The notes: a model not told the origin generated them from the letters alone. Counted from the stretch's first letter, positions 1-8,853 are shown. The stretch is DNA of 64,000 nt from Clostridia bacterium (GCA_017503285.1 JAFVTH010000003.1:1-64000), one strand, 5' to 3'. Numbers and translations are program-made.

Positions 1-49
1 TAAACTCACCGTCGCTCCAAGGCTCTAATTTAGAATCAGTTTCCTTCAT
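1..49 (-). CDS. 5' end of an unidentified leftward gene (partial)
   Basis: A leftward reading frame begins with ATG at 49-47 and runs off the window edge. Only 16 residues are visible (MKETDSKLEPWSDGEF). A strong ribosome binding site, AAAGGAGGT on the minus strand, sits about 5 nt before the start and makes the start convincing. The visible part is too short to name a family. It lies downstream of the tRNA-Arg cluster on the same strand. Confidence 0.6.
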   Translation of the reverse strand, partial: MKETDSKLEPWSDGEF

Positions 50-72
50 AAGGACCTCCTTTCAAAAAACTT

Positions 73-94
73 TTTGGCCTACCCGATAGGATTA
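73..94 (-). repeat. Duplicated 3' end of the tRNA-Arg gene
   Basis: These 22 nt are identical to 207-228, which cover the CCA tail, discriminator, acceptor 3' strand and part of the T arm of the intact tRNA-Arg gene. The identity stops inside the T arm and is followed by the 69-nt hairpin repeat. It is a detached tRNA fragment, not a gene. Confidence 0.8.
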
Positions 95-106
95 CGACTC
101 GCCAAG

Positions 107-175
107 GCTCGCTGTATAATTCGCTTTAGCCAATCGCGCGTCGCCTGTGGCTCGCGCTCTTGGAAGCTCATTATC
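107..175. repeat. 69-nt hairpin repeat, copy A
   Basis: This matches 311-379 over 69 nt with 7 mismatches by eye. The element is imperfectly self-complementary (CCAATCGCG near the left, CGCGCTCTTGG near the right), so it can fold as a long hairpin. It lies between the intact tRNA-Arg and the detached tRNA 3' fragment. No coding potential is seen. It resembles a REP-like or small MITE-like element; no transposase is nearby. Confidence 0.75.
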
Positions 176-209
176 GAACCAACGGTTCTCATCCTATGGT
201 AGGACGTTT

Positions 210-286
210 TGGCCTACCCGATAGGATTCGAACCTACGATCTCAAGAGTCGGAGTCTTGTGCGTTATCCAGCTACGCCACGGGTAG
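210..286 (-). tRNA. tRNA-Arg (anticodon CCG)
   Basis: A full cloverleaf folds on the minus strand: acceptor CTACCCG/CGGGTAG, D stem GCGT/ACGC, anticodon stem CAAGA/TCTTG with loop CTCCGAC (anticodon CCG), T stem with loop TTCGAAT, discriminator G and an encoded CCA. It reads the rare arginine codon CGG. A TATAAT -10 lies at 301-306 (minus), but the region 17 nt further upstream is the hairpin repeat, so no good -35 is present there. A complete promoter exists further up at 410-438. Confidence 0.95.
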
Positions 287-310
287 ATAAATTGTAAAAT
301 ATTATAATCA

Positions 311-379
311 GGCTTGCTGGATAATTCGCTTTAGCCAATCGCGTTTCGCCTATTGCTCGCGCTCTTGGAAGCTTATTAT
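311..379. repeat. 69-nt hairpin repeat, copy B
   Basis: Second copy of the 107-175 element. Its ends are imperfect inverted repeats (GCTGGATAATTCGCTT at the left, AAGCTTATTATTCAGC at the right), and the GCTGGATAA part equals the D-arm sequence of the neighbouring tRNA-Arg. It separates the tRNA from the promoter at 410-438. Confidence 0.75.
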
Positions 380-400
380 TCAGCTACGCCACGGGTGGAT
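376..400 (-). repeat. Duplicated 5' end of the tRNA-Arg gene
   Basis: These 25 nt match 264-288 (tRNA 5' end through the D loop) with two mismatches. The fragment directly follows the promoter at 410-438 and runs into hairpin repeat B. It appears to be the remains of a tRNA copy whose body was replaced by the repeat. Confidence 0.75.
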
Positions 401-409
401 ATCATATAG

Positions 410-438
410 AGTATATCACATATAAATTTTTTTGTAAA
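410..438 (-). promoter_or_regulatory. Promoter of the tRNA-Arg region
   Basis: On the minus strand TTTACA (438-433) and TATACT (415-410) are separated by 17 nt. Transcription would start just before the truncated tRNA 5' fragment and read through repeat B into the intact tRNA. Confidence 0.6.
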
Positions 439-455
439 TATTTGTGCGAAAATAT

Positions 456-484
456 TTGAATTTTATATTACATTGTGCTACAAT
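456..484 (+). promoter_or_regulatory. Promoter of the fhs operon
   Basis: TTGAAT (456-461), 17-nt spacer, TACAAT (479-484). It lies 43 nt before the fhs start codon and is back to back with the tRNA-Arg promoter. Confidence 0.6.
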
Positions 485-526
485 AGGATTAAAGTATCTT
501 TTATGGTGAAAAAAGGAGAAGAAACC

Positions 527-2200
527 ATGCTAACAGACATTGAAATTGCACAGGGCGCAAAGCTTGAACACATTTCAAAAATTGCTGACCAAATCGGCTT
601 GCTTCCGGAAGAATATGAGCCATATGGTCATTACAAGGCAAAAATCACAGACAAATTCCTTGATAGAATGTCAACTAAAAAGGATGGCAAGCTAATATTG
701 GTTACAGCCATTAACCCAACTCCGGCAGGAGAGGGCAAGACCACAACAACAGTAGGTCTTGGTATGGCTATGAGCAAGATTGGCAAGAAAACAATAATAG
801 CTCTTCGTGAGCCTTCCTTAGGACCGGTTTTTGGTGTTAAGGGTGGAGCAGCAGGCGGTGGATACGCACAGGTGCTTCCAATGGAGGATATCAACCTTCA
901 TTTTACAGGTGACTTCCACGCAATTACAACAGCTAATAATCTTCTTTCCGCAGTAATTGATAACCATATTCAGCAGGGCAACGCTCTTGGCATTGACCAA
1001 CGCAGGATCTTGTTCCCACGTGTTCTTGATATGAACGACAGGGCACTTCGTAATGTTGTTATCGGTCTTGGCGCAAAGGTTGACGGTGTTCCAAGAGAGG
1101 ACCACTTTATGATTACCGTTGCCAGCGAAATTATGGCAATCCTTTGCCTTAGTGAGTCTATTGCTGACCTTAAGGCGCGCCTTGGCAGAATTCTTGTTGC
1201 ATATAAATATGATGGTAGTCCGGTTTATTGTAAGGACCTCGGTGTTAACGGTGCTATGGCAGCGGTTCTTAAGGATGCATTAAAGCCAAACCTTGTTCAA
1301 ACTCTTGAAAACACCCCTGCAATTATCCATGGCGGTCCATTTGCAAACATTGCACACGGCTGTAACTCTGTAAGGGCAACAAAGCTTGCACTTAAGCTTG
1401 CAGATTACACAATTACAGAGGCTGGCTTCGGTGCTGACCTTGGTGCAGAAAAGTTCTTCGATATTAAGTGTCGCTTTGCAAACCTAAAGCCAAAGTGCGT
1501 TGTTTTGGTTGCGACAGTAAGAGCGCTTAAATATAACGGTGGCGTTCCAAAGGCTGAGCTTGCTTCAGAAAATGTAGAAGCGCTTAAGCGTGGCGCAGTT
1601 AACCTTGAGGCGCATATTGACAATCTCCAAAAATACGGTGTTCCTGTCGTTGTGGCTATCAACCGCTTCGGCACAGACTCCGAGGCTGAGCTTAAGGCAG
1701 TTGAGGAGATTTGTATCTCCAAGGGTGCAGAGTTTGCACTTTCCGAGGTATTTGCTAAAGGATCAGAGGGTGGTATAGACCTTGCACACAAGGTTGTTGC
1801 TGCCTGCGAAAAGGAAAGCGATTTCCATGTTCTTTACCCGGATGATATGTCTATTAAGGATAAAATCACAACAGTAGCTAAGGAAATCTACGGTGCTAAG
1901 GACGTTAAATTTGACGTAAATGCAGAAAAGGCAATTAAGGAGTTTGAGGCGCTTGACCCAAGCTACAGCCGCTTCCCTGTATGTATGGCAAAAACACAAT
2001 ATTCACTTTCCGATGACCCAACTAAGCTTGGAAGACCAAAGGACTTCACTCTCACAGTTAGAGAGGTTAAGCTTTCTGCCGGTGCCGGCTTCATTGTTGC
2101 ACTTACCGGTACAATTATGACAATGCCGGGACTACCAAAGGCTCCGGCTGCTCTTAACATTGACGTTGACGATAACGGAAAGATTACAGGACTATTCTAA
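527..2200 (+). CDS. fhs: Formate--tetrahydrofolate ligase
   Basis: This enzyme makes 10-formyl-tetrahydrofolate from formate, THF and ATP, feeding purine synthesis and, in acetogens, the methyl branch of the Wood-Ljungdahl pathway. The 557-residue product has the family length and start (TDIEIAQGA). It carries the nucleotide-binding loop [11 protein letters not shown] around residues 64-74 and the nearby [20 protein letters not shown] segment. ATG 527 was chosen over an upstream in-frame start at 473 because AAAGGAG lies just before it and family alignment begins there. It leads a five-gene operon, with tsaE starting 2 nt after its stop. No folD or fchA is adjacent, so the pathway role cannot be read from context. 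Confidence 0.96.
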   Translation: MLTDIEIAQGAKLEHISKIADQIGLLPEEYEPYGHYKAKITDKFLDRMSTKKDGKLILVTAINPTPAGEGKTTTTVGLGMAMSKIGKKTIIALREPSLGPVFGVKGGAAGGGYAQVLPMEDINLHFTGDFHAITTANNLLSAVIDNHIQQGNALGIDQRRILFPRVLDMNDRALRNVVIGLGAKVDGVPREDHFMITVASEIMAILCLSESIADLKARLGRILVAYKYDGSPVYCKDLGVNGAMAAVLKDALKPNLVQTLENTPAIIHGGPFANIAHGCNSVRATKLALKLADYTITEAGFGADLGAEKFFDIKCRFANLKPKCVVLVATVRALKYNGGVPKAELASENVEALKRGAVNLEAHIDNLQKYGVPVVVAINRFGTDSEAELKAVEEICISKGAEFALSEVFAKGSEGGIDLAHKVVAACEKESDFHVLYPDDMSIKDKITTVAKEIYGAKDVKFDVNAEKAIKEFEALDPSYSRFPVCMAKTQYSLSDDPTKLGRPKDFTLTVREVKLSAGAGFIVALTGTIMTMPGLPKAPAALNIDVDDNGKITGLF

Positions 2201-2201
2201 T

Positions 2202-2636
2202 ATGATAAACAAATTCCATACAAAAAGCGTGGAAGAAACAGAAAGGCTTGCAAGCAGGCTTGCTGAGAAAATCGACAATAGTAAGCCTGCCTTTATAGCT
2301 ATGTTTGGCGACCTTGGCGTTGGCAAAACTGCATTTGTCCGTGGGCTTGCCTCGGTGCTTTGCGACAGCCCGCGCGTAAAAAGCCCTACCTATACAATAG
2401 TAAATGAGCATAAGGGCAAAAAAATACCCTTCTATCACTTTGATGTTTATAGGATAGAGGACGAGGATGAGCTTTATTCGGTGGGCTTTTTCGAGTATTT
2501 GCAAAAGGGCATTTGCGTTGTAGAGTGGTGCGAGAATATTCTTGACTCCATTCCAAGCGATGCTATAAGGGTTACTATTGAGAGGGCAGAAGCACCGGAG
2601 GAAAGAAACATAACGATTGAGGGGGTTGAGCTATGA
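2202..2636 (+). CDS. tsaE: tRNA t6A biosynthesis ATPase TsaE
   Basis: TsaE is the ATPase that works with TsaB and TsaD to transfer threonylcarbamoyl to A37 of ANN-decoding tRNAs. The 144-residue protein has Walker A GDLGVGKTAF (about residues 35-44), a PTYTIVNEH segment and a VEWCEN motif typical of the family. The start ATG 2202 follows the fhs stop by one nucleotide, implying translational coupling. An in-frame start at 2160 lies inside fhs and is less likely. Its last codons overlap tsaB by 4 nt. tsaD is not in the window. Confidence 0.95.
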   Translation: MINKFHTKSVEETERLASRLAEKIDNSKPAFIAMFGDLGVGKTAFVRGLASVLCDSPRVKSPTYTIVNEHKGKKIPFYHFDVYRIEDEDELYSVGFFEYLQKGICVVEWCENILDSIPSDAIRVTIERAEAPEERNITIEGVEL

Positions 2637-3328
2637 AAATTTTAGCACTTGATTCAACTGCAAAAACCTCAAGCGTTGCCGTCCTTGAGGACGATAGGCT
2701 TCTTTGCCTTTACTCGGCAAACATAAAAAATACTCACAGCGAAACGCTTTTACCTATGATAAAGTCGTCGCTTAGCTCTCTTGGGCTAACAAACGAGGAT
2801 ATAGATGCTTATGCAGTGTCCGAGGGCCCCGGCTCCTTCACAGGCGTTCGTATAGGTGTTGCCACAATAAAGGGTCTTGCCTTTTCAACAGGCAAGCCGT
2901 GCGTTGGTGTTTCCACCATTGAGGCGCTGGCAGAAAACCTAAGTGGCTTTTTTGGGGTTGTGTGTCCCATAATGAATGCGCGCCGTGGACAGGTTTATAC
3001 AGGCGCATTCCTTGATGGCAGGCGTGTGCTTGAGGATTGCTGCATTATGCTTTCCGACCTTATTCCAATGCTTGAAAAGCACGAAAGACCAATATATTTC
3101 TGTGGCGACGGCTATGACCTTATTCTAAATGAGGAAATAAAAAACAAAATGCAAACGCCGGAGCTTTTGATTTATCAAAACGCATATTCTGTGGGTAAAA
3201 TTGCATATAGCAAGATAATAAATGGAGAGTCTATCTCCGATAGCGACCTTCGTGTCGAGTATTTGCGTAAGGCTCAGGCTGAGCGCGAGAGAGAAGAAAA
3301 ATTAAAGAGGGAACAAAAGGATGAGTAG
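2633..3328 (+). CDS. tsaB: tRNA t6A biosynthesis protein TsaB
   Basis: TsaB is the inactive ASKHA-fold partner that scaffolds TsaD and TsaE in t6A synthesis. The 231-residue protein begins MKILALDSTAKTSSVAVL and contains the GPGSFTGVRIGVATIKGLA signature around residues 65-83. It overlaps tsaE by 4 nt and the following rpiB by 8 nt, so the genes are translationally coupled. The C terminus is a short charged tail rich in E, K and R. A RimI acetyltransferase, often found downstream of tsaB, is absent here and rpiB takes its place. Confidence 0.94.
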   Translation: MKILALDSTAKTSSVAVLEDDRLLCLYSANIKNTHSETLLPMIKSSLSSLGLTNEDIDAYAVSEGPGSFTGVRIGVATIKGLAFSTGKPCVGVSTIEALAENLSGFFGVVCPIMNARRGQVYTGAFLDGRRVLEDCCIMLSDLIPMLEKHERPIYFCGDGYDLILNEEIKNKMQTPELLIYQNAYSVGKIAYSKIINGESISDSDLRVEYLRKAQAEREREEKLKREQKDE

Positions 3329-3767
3329 TAAAATTGCAGTAGCCTGCGACCATGCAGCGCTTGATATGAAAGCAGAGGTTATTAAATACCTTGAGAGTAT
3401 CGGCTACGAGTGTGAGGACTATGGTACCTACACAAAGGATAGCTGCAACTATCCGGATTATGCGGAAAAGGTTTGCGATGCTATAAACGCCGGCAAGCAC
3501 AAAATGGGCATTCTCATTTGCGGCACAGGCATCGGTATGTCTATGGCAGCAAACAAATGCAAGGGTATTCGCGCAGCACTTTGCAGCGATACCTTTAGCG
3601 CAAGATTTACAAGACTTCATAACGATGCAAATGTGCTTTGCATGGGTGCAAGAACAATAGGCGCAGGTCTTGCTTGCGATATTGCTGAAACATTTGTAAA
3701 AACAGGCTTTGAGGGCGGCAGACACCAAACAAGAATTGATATGGTTATGGCGCTTGAAAATAAATAA
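3321..3767 (+). CDS. rpiB: Ribose-5-phosphate isomerase B
   Basis: RpiB interconverts ribose-5-phosphate and ribulose-5-phosphate in the pentose phosphate pathway. The 148-residue product has the RpiB/LacAB fold markers: ACDHAALDMK at the N terminus and CGTGIGMSMAANK around residues 67-79, with the Cys expected to act as the catalytic base. Histidines and arginines of the phosphate site (RLHNDANVLCMGARTIG) are present. It overlaps tsaB and is followed 17 nt later by araA, so the end of this operon serves pentose use. LacA/LacB or allose isomerase activity is possible but less likely. Confidence 0.94.
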   Translation: MSSKIAVACDHAALDMKAEVIKYLESIGYECEDYGTYTKDSCNYPDYAEKVCDAINAGKHKMGILICGTGIGMSMAANKCKGIRAALCSDTFSARFTRLHNDANVLCMGARTIGAGLACDIAETFVKTGFEGGRHQTRIDMVMALENK

Positions 3768-3784
3768 TTTCAAGGAGAAACAAA

Positions 3785-5245
3785 ATGAAAAAGGTTTATT
3801 TTATTACAGGTAGCCAGGACCTTTATGGCGAGGAGTGCCTTTTAGAGGTTGCAAGGGATAGCAAGAAAATTGCTTCTTATCTTGACTCCAAAATTGACGG
3901 TGTTAAGATTGAGTACATTTCAACAGTAAGAGATGAAAAGAGCTGTGTTGAGGCTTGCAAGGCTGCAAGCAACGACGAGGATTGCATTGCAGTAATCACA
4001 TGGATGCACACCTTCAGCCCTGCAAAAATGTGGATAAAGGGTCTTCAGCTCCTTACAAAGCCACTTCTTCATTTCCATACACAAGCAAATGAAAAGCTCC
4101 CATATGATGAAATCGATATGGACTTTATGAACCTTAACCAAACTGCTCACGGTGGTCGTGAATACGGCTTTATGTGTACACGTCTTGACGTAAAGCGCGA
4201 GGTTATCGTAGGCTACTACGAGCATGAAGAGGTTATTGAGAAGATTAAAAAGTTTATTGACGTTGCAAGAGCAGTTGATTTTTCAAAGAACCTTAATGTT
4301 GCTATGTTTGGCAGCAATATGAGAGAGGTTTCTGTAACTGACGGCGACAGAGTAGAAAGCCAAATTAAATACGGCTGGAACGTAAACTACTATGGCATTG
4401 GCGACCTTGTGGACCTTGTAAATCAGGTTACAGAACAAGAGCTAAATGCAAAAATGGACGAGTACAAAAAGCTCTACATAATGAATACAGATAACCTTGA
4501 TGCAGTTAAGGAGCAGGCAAAGTACGAAATCGCGCTTGATAAGTTCCTGACAGCAGGCAGCTTCGGTGCTTATACAGATACCTTCCAGGATCTTCACGGT
4601 ATGAAGCAGCTTCCGGGACTTGCAACACAGAGAATGATGGCAAAGGGCATCGGCTTTGGCGCAGAGGGCGACTATAAGACAGCAGCACTTAATGCAATCT
4701 TCTGTGAAATGGCAAAGGGCAGAGAGGGCTCAACAGGCTTTATGGAGGACTATACCTACGACTTTACAAGAGGGGACGAGGTTGTTCTTGGCTCTCACAT
4801 GCTTGAGGTTTCACCTGATTTTGCATCAACCCAGCCAAAGATTGAGGTTCATCATCTCGGCATCGGCGGTAAGGAGCCACCGGCAAGACTTGTTTTTGAC
4901 GGCGTAGAGGGCGACGGTGTTGCCGTATGTATGATTGATATGGGCAATCGCTTCAGACTCATTTGCGCAAGCATTGAGCTTGTAAAGCAGCCTAAGCCAA
5001 TGCCAAAGCTCCCTGTTGCAAGAATTATGTGGAAGCTAAAGCCAAACCACCAAACCGGCGCAGCAGCTTGGATTTACGCAGGCGGCGCGCACCACACAGT
5101 AGTTTCCACAGCTATAACAGTTGAGGACGTTAGACTCTTCGCAAAGCTAACAGATACAGAGCTTGTTGTTATTGACGAAAGCACAGATCTATCTAAGCTC
5201 CAAGCAGAGCTTCAAATGCTTGACCTTCTTGCAAAGCTTAAATAA
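3785..5245 (+). CDS. araA: L-arabinose isomerase
   Basis: AraA converts L-arabinose to L-ribulose. The 486-residue length fits the family. Recognisable parts are the start VYFITGSQDLYGEE, the central EGDYKTAALN with its metal-binding Glu, TGFMEDYTYDF, and the C-terminal H-rich GGAHHTVVS. The start ATG 3785 has an AAGGAG site 7 nt upstream. It is the last gene of the operon before a strong terminator. Ribulokinase and ribulose-5-phosphate epimerase are not adjacent; an FGGY kinase lies 45 kb away and could be a partner, which is only inference. Confidence 0.92.
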   Translation: MKKVYFITGSQDLYGEECLLEVARDSKKIASYLDSKIDGVKIEYISTVRDEKSCVEACKAASNDEDCIAVITWMHTFSPAKMWIKGLQLLTKPLLHFHTQANEKLPYDEIDMDFMNLNQTAHGGREYGFMCTRLDVKREVIVGYYEHEEVIEKIKKFIDVARAVDFSKNLNVAMFGSNMREVSVTDGDRVESQIKYGWNVNYYGIGDLVDLVNQVTEQELNAKMDEYKKLYIMNTDNLDAVKEQAKYEIALDKFLTAGSFGAYTDTFQDLHGMKQLPGLATQRMMAKGIGFGAEGDYKTAALNAIFCEMAKGREGSTGFMEDYTYDFTRGDEVVLGSHMLEVSPDFASTQPKIEVHHLGIGGKEPPARLVFDGVEGDGVAVCMIDMGNRFRLICASIELVKQPKPMPKLPVARIMWKLKPNHQTGAAAWIYAGGAHHTVVSTAITVEDVRLFAKLTDTELVVIDESTDLSKLQAELQMLDLLAKLK

Positions 5246-5254
5246 TAATAAAAA

Positions 5255-5287
5255 AAGGACCTTCACACAAGGTCCTTTTCTTTTTTA
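5255..5287 (+). terminator. Terminator of the fhs-araA operon
   Basis: Stem AAGGACCTT/AAGGTCCTT with a 5-nt loop, followed by a T-rich run. It overlaps the last codons of the convergent XRE gene, so the hairpin does double duty as coding sequence. Confidence 0.85.
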
Positions 5288-5481
5288 TAGTAATCCTCAA
5301 ATAAATCATTTGGAGTGCATTGTAGAATGTCGCAAATCGCCTTTAGATTGTCAAACTTAATGCTTTTTGTTTCGTTGTTAACAATCTTGTTAAAGTTTTG
5401 ATAGCTTAATCCAAGCTGAATATAAAGCCAGTATTTACTCTTGCCCTTTTCTTTTAATATTTCAAGAATTCTAAGTCGCAT
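5263..5481 (-). CDS. Small XRE/Cro-type DNA-binding regulator
   Basis: The 72-residue product is almost entirely one Cro/C1-type helix-turn-helix domain. The recognition region reads LGLSYQNFNKIVNNETKSIK and is followed by DNLKAICDILQCTPNDLFE, the typical helix 4-5 pattern. Its start ATG 5481 is preceded on the minus strand by GAGGTAAC. Upstream lies the first of two identical 14-bp palindromes, over the candidate -10 of this gene; the second covers the -10 of the divergent lipoprotein gene. The simplest reading is an autoregulating repressor that also controls the lipoprotein. No phage genes are nearby. Confidence 0.85.
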   Translation of the reverse strand: MRLRILEILKEKGKSKYWLYIQLGLSYQNFNKIVNNETKSIKFDNLKAICDILQCTPNDLFEDYYKKEKDLV

Positions 5482-5493
5482 TGTGTTACCTCC

Positions 5494-5507
5494 ACATTAT
5501 ATAATGT
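5494..5507. promoter_or_regulatory. 14-bp palindromic operator, copy 1
   Basis: The perfect palindrome ACATTATATAATGT recurs at 5562-5575. On the minus strand it contains TATAAT (5501-5496), the probable -10 of the XRE gene. A third, partial relative (AATTATATAAC) follows at 5511-5521. Confidence 0.7.
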
Positions 5508-5544
5508 AACAATTATATAACTAAAATATATATCAAATTTTTTA

Positions 5545-5575
5545 TTGACAAATAGACTTAAACATTATATAATGT
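5545..5575 (+). promoter_or_regulatory. Consensus promoter with operator over the -10
   Basis: TTGACA (5545-5550), 17-nt spacer, TATAAT (5568-5573): a perfect sigma-A promoter for the lipoprotein gene. The -10 lies inside the second ACATTATATAATGT palindrome (5562-5575), so a dimer bound there would block RNA polymerase. Confidence 0.8.
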
Positions 5576-5622
5576 ATACATTAGATAGCTTTAGCTATCA
5601 AGTGAAAAAAAGGAGGAGAAAA

Positions 5623-8600
5623 ATGAAAAAAGTATTACTAATATTGTTATCACTTTTAATGCTCGTATGTGTATTTGCGGGCTGTGGTGGAACAATAGAA
5701 ATCAATGTTAATTTTGTCGTGGATGGAGAGGTATACGACACAATAACAACAACAGGCAATGAAACGATAAAAATGCCGGAAAACCCCACAAAGGCTGGTT
5801 ATGTGTTTGATGGCTGGTATTGGGATAATGACACATTCCAAAAGCCATTTACGGCAAATTCCTTGTTAAATCAAGAGTTAAGTGGAGATATGTCTGTATA
5901 CGCAAAGTGGATTAGTGAGGAGCTAGTAGACTCAACATATACAGTAACCTTTAATTCAATGGGTGGAAGCGAGGTTTTCTCACAATCAGTTAAATATTCA
6001 AGCCTTGTAGCTGAGCCGGAAGACCCAACAAAGGACGGTTACATCTTTGTAGGCTGGTATAAGCTTGCTGATTATTCGGAAAAATGGCTTTTTGATACAG
6101 ACACAGTAACAAAGGATATAACCCTTTACGCAAAGTGGACAGAGGACAATACCGAGCATGTTCACTCATATAAAGCAGTAGTAACAAATCCAACATGCTT
6201 GTTACAGGGCTACACAACACATACTTGCGCTTGTGGAGATAGCTACATTGACACCTACACCGAGCCGACTGGACATACCTCGCAAAACGGAGTATGTATA
6301 TCTTGTGGCACAAGAACAGAAAGCATGGGCTTGTTATATACACTCAATAGCGATAATAATTCATATACGCTAACAGATGTAGGCACCTGTACCGATACAG
6401 ATTTAGTAATCCCTTCAGCATACAAGGGACTACCTGTAACAGCAATAGGCGAGGGAGCGTTCCTTTATTGCGACCTTATTACAAGCGTAATAATACCGGA
6501 CAGCGTAACAAGCATAGGAAGTGGGGCCTTTGATGATTGTATAAACATTGAGGAAGCAACACTCCCGGCAGTAGCAATTCCAAGCATTCCGAAAAACAGC
6601 CTTGAAAGGGTAGCTATCACAAGTGGAGAAAGTATTGAAGCAAGCGCCTTTAGTGGCTGCACAACCCTAACAAGTGTAACAATAGCCGATAGCGTAACAT
6701 CAATTGGTAATAATGCCTTCAATGGCTGTACAAGCATAGAGGAAGCAACTATACCATCACTTGCAATAACCTACATACCAAAAAATAGCTTAAAGAACGT
6801 AGCTATAACAAGCGGAGCAAGCATTCCCGAAAATGCATTTAAGGATTGCACAACCCTTGAAAGCATAGTAATTCCAAATAGCGTAAAGGGAATAGAAGCC
6901 TCGGCATTTTATGGCTGCACATCACTTGAAAGCGCAACATTAAGCAATGCAACAAGAAACATTGGTGCAAACGCCTTTTATAACTGTACATCTCTTGCAA
7001 GTGTAATTATACCGGCAAGCGTAAGAAGCATGGGAGATAACGTTTTCTATAACTGTGCATCACTTACAAGTATAACCGTAGAGGAAGAAAATATATCATA
7101 CAAATCAATAGACGGAGTATTATACACAAAGGACGTAACAACACTTATACAATACCCCGCCTTGAAAGAAGATAGAAAGTTGAATGTTCCTAATAGCGTA
7201 ACAACCATTAAGGAAAACGCCTTTAGTGGCTGTACAAGTATAAAGGAAGCAGTCCTACCAACCTTTGTAGTAGTCTATATTCCAAAGGCAGATCTTGAAA
7301 AGGTTGTAATCACAACAGGAGCAACGGAAATTGCAGATGGCTCCTTTAGTGAAAGTACGAAACTAACAAGCATAACAGTAAACGAAGATAATACACTATA
7401 CAAATCAATAGATGATGTTCTTTACTCAAAGGATGGTACAAAAATAATTTGTTACCCGGCAGGCAAGACAGATACCTCATTTGAACTTCCTTCTGATGTT
7501 GTCTCAATAGCAAGTGGTTCATTTAATAACTGTTCAAGCCTTAAAACACTTGTTATAGGACGTCAGATAACACAAATACCAGACTCGTTGCTTAGTGGTT
7601 GCTCAAGCCTTGAAAACCTTACAATCCCATTTGTAGGAACAAGCGCAAGTGCAACAGATGCCTCGGCCTCAACCCTCTTTGGTTCAATCTTTGGCGGGAA
7701 TGAATATACTGGCGCAACAGCCACAAAGCAATATTATGGTACTGATACTTCTTGGGAATATCGCACTACCTATATCCCAAATAGTCTTAAAAACATAACA
7801 GTAACAGGCGGCATAATCCTTTATGGTGCATTTTCTAATTGTTTTACAAGAAGTAGTATTACGTTTCCCAATACTATTTACTACATAGGCCCTAATGCGT
7901 TCCAAGGTTGCTATTTTCAACGTGTAAATTATCTTGGAGATATAGAGGACTGGTGTAATAGTAGTTATGATTCAAACCCATTACATAATGTAGCTGATTT
8001 ATATCTAAACGGCGAGCGTGTAACCGAGCTTGTAATACCAAGCACAGTAACAGCAATAAAAACAAATTTCTGGGGCTGCAAATCGCTAACAAGCGTAACA
8101 ATCCCGAATAGTATAACAAGCATAGATGATTATACGTTCTATAATTGTGACAACCTCACAAGCGTAACAATCCCGAATAGCGTAACAAGCATAGGTGAGT
8201 ATGCGTTCTCAGCGTCCGGAAGTCTTACAAGCATAACAATACCTGATAGTGTAACAAGTATAGACGGTTATGCGTTCAGACATTGCACAAGCCTTACAAG
8301 TATAACAATACCCAATAGCGTAACAAGCATAGGCGCTTGTGCGTTCGAGGGTTGCACAAGCCTTACAAGTATAACAATACCATTTGTAGGAGCAACAAAG
8401 GACGGGACAAGTAATACCCACTTCGGATATATCTTTGGAGCATCATCACATAGAAACAACGATGTTTACGTACCAAGCAGCTTAAAGGAAGTTATAATCA
8501 CAGGTGGATCAACCATAGGCTCTTTTGCGTTCGCAGGTTGCACAAACCTCACAAGCGTAACAATACTCAATAGCGTAACAAGCATAGGCTCTTTTGCGTT

Positions 8601-8853
8601 CGAGGATTGCACAAACCTCACAAGCGTAACAATACCTGATAGCGTAACAACCATAGGCAATTGTGCGTTCACTAATTGCACAAGCCTTACAAGCATAACA
8701 ATACCTGATAGCGTAACAAGAATAGTCGTTTCTGCGTTCTATGGTTGCACAAGCTTAACAATTTATTGCGAAGCAACAAGCAAGCCAAGCGGTTGGGATT
8801 CTGGTTGGAACGATTCGAATCGTCCTGTCGTTTGGGGCTACACCGAAAAATAA
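5623..8853 (+). CDS. BspA-like leucine-rich-repeat surface lipoprotein
   Basis: A 1076-residue exported protein. The signal peptide ends in lipobox VFAGC, so Cys21 is expected to be lipidated. Two InlB B-repeat (Listeria-Bacteroides) modules follow at roughly residues 26-90 and 105-175, each ending in VYAKW or LYAKW. Next comes a Cys/His-rich module (residues about 178-225, with HSYKAVVTNPTC and CACGDSYID). The rest is a long array of TpLRR/BspA repeats of the type SLTSITIPDSVTSIG. ATG 5623 was chosen because AGGAGG lies 8 nt upstream; a short hairpin (GATAGC/GCTATC, 5584-5599) sits in the leader. It is probably an adhesin or surface-binding protein; the ligand is unknown. Transcription appears controlled by the adjacent XRE protein. 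Confidence 0.9.
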   Translation: MKKVLLILLSLLMLVCVFAGCGGTIEINVNFVVDGEVYDTITTTGNETIKMPENPTKAGYVFDGWYWDNDTFQKPFTANSLLNQELSGDMSVYAKWISEELVDSTYTVTFNSMGGSEVFSQSVKYSSLVAEPEDPTKDGYIFVGWYKLADYSEKWLFDTDTVTKDITLYAKWTEDNTEHVHSYKAVVTNPTCLLQGYTTHTCACGDSYIDTYTEPTGHTSQNGVCISCGTRTESMGLLYTLNSDNNSYTLTDVGTCTDTDLVIPSAYKGLPVTAIGEGAFLYCDLITSVIIPDSVTSIGSGAFDDCINIEEATLPAVAIPSIPKNSLERVAITSGESIEASAFSGCTTLTSVTIADSVTSIGNNAFNGCTSIEEATIPSLAITYIPKNSLKNVAITSGASIPENAFKDCTTLESIVIPNSVKGIEASAFYGCTSLESATLSNATRNIGANAFYNCTSLASVIIPASVRSMGDNVFYNCASLTSITVEEENISYKSIDGVLYTKDVTTLIQYPALKEDRKLNVPNSVTTIKENAFSGCTSIKEAVLPTFVVVYIPKADLEKVVITTGATEIADGSFSESTKLTSITVNEDNTLYKSIDDVLYSKDGTKIICYPAGKTDTSFELPSDVVSIASGSFNNCSSLKTLVIGRQITQIPDSLLSGCSSLENLTIPFVGTSASATDASASTLFGSIFGGNEYTGATATKQYYGTDTSWEYRTTYIPNSLKNITVTGGIILYGAFSNCFTRSSITFPNTIYYIGPNAFQGCYFQRVNYLGDIEDWCNSSYDSNPLHNVADLYLNGERVTELVIPSTVTAIKTNFWGCKSLTSVTIPNSITSIDDYTFYNCDNLTSVTIPNSVTSIGEYAFSASGSLTSITIPDSVTSIDGYAFRHCTSLTSITIPNSVTSIGACAFEGCTSLTSITIPFVGATKDGTSNTHFGYIFGASSHRNNDVYVPSSLKEVIITGGSTIGSFAFAGCTNLTSVTILNSVTSIGSFAFEDCTNLTSVTIPDSVTTIGNCAFTNCTSLTSITIPDSVTRIVVSAFYGCTSLTIYCEATSKPSGWDSGWNDSNRPVVWGYTEK

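Noticed and set aside
818..1791. Minus-strand frames of 95-128 codons inside fhs
   Set aside because: They are antisense shadows of a highly conserved gene and have no ribosome sites.
3231..3773. 180-codon minus-strand frame opposite rpiB
   Set aside because: It is the complement of rpiB, which has strong family motifs. Its Cys-rich composition is what antisense reading of this codon usage gives.
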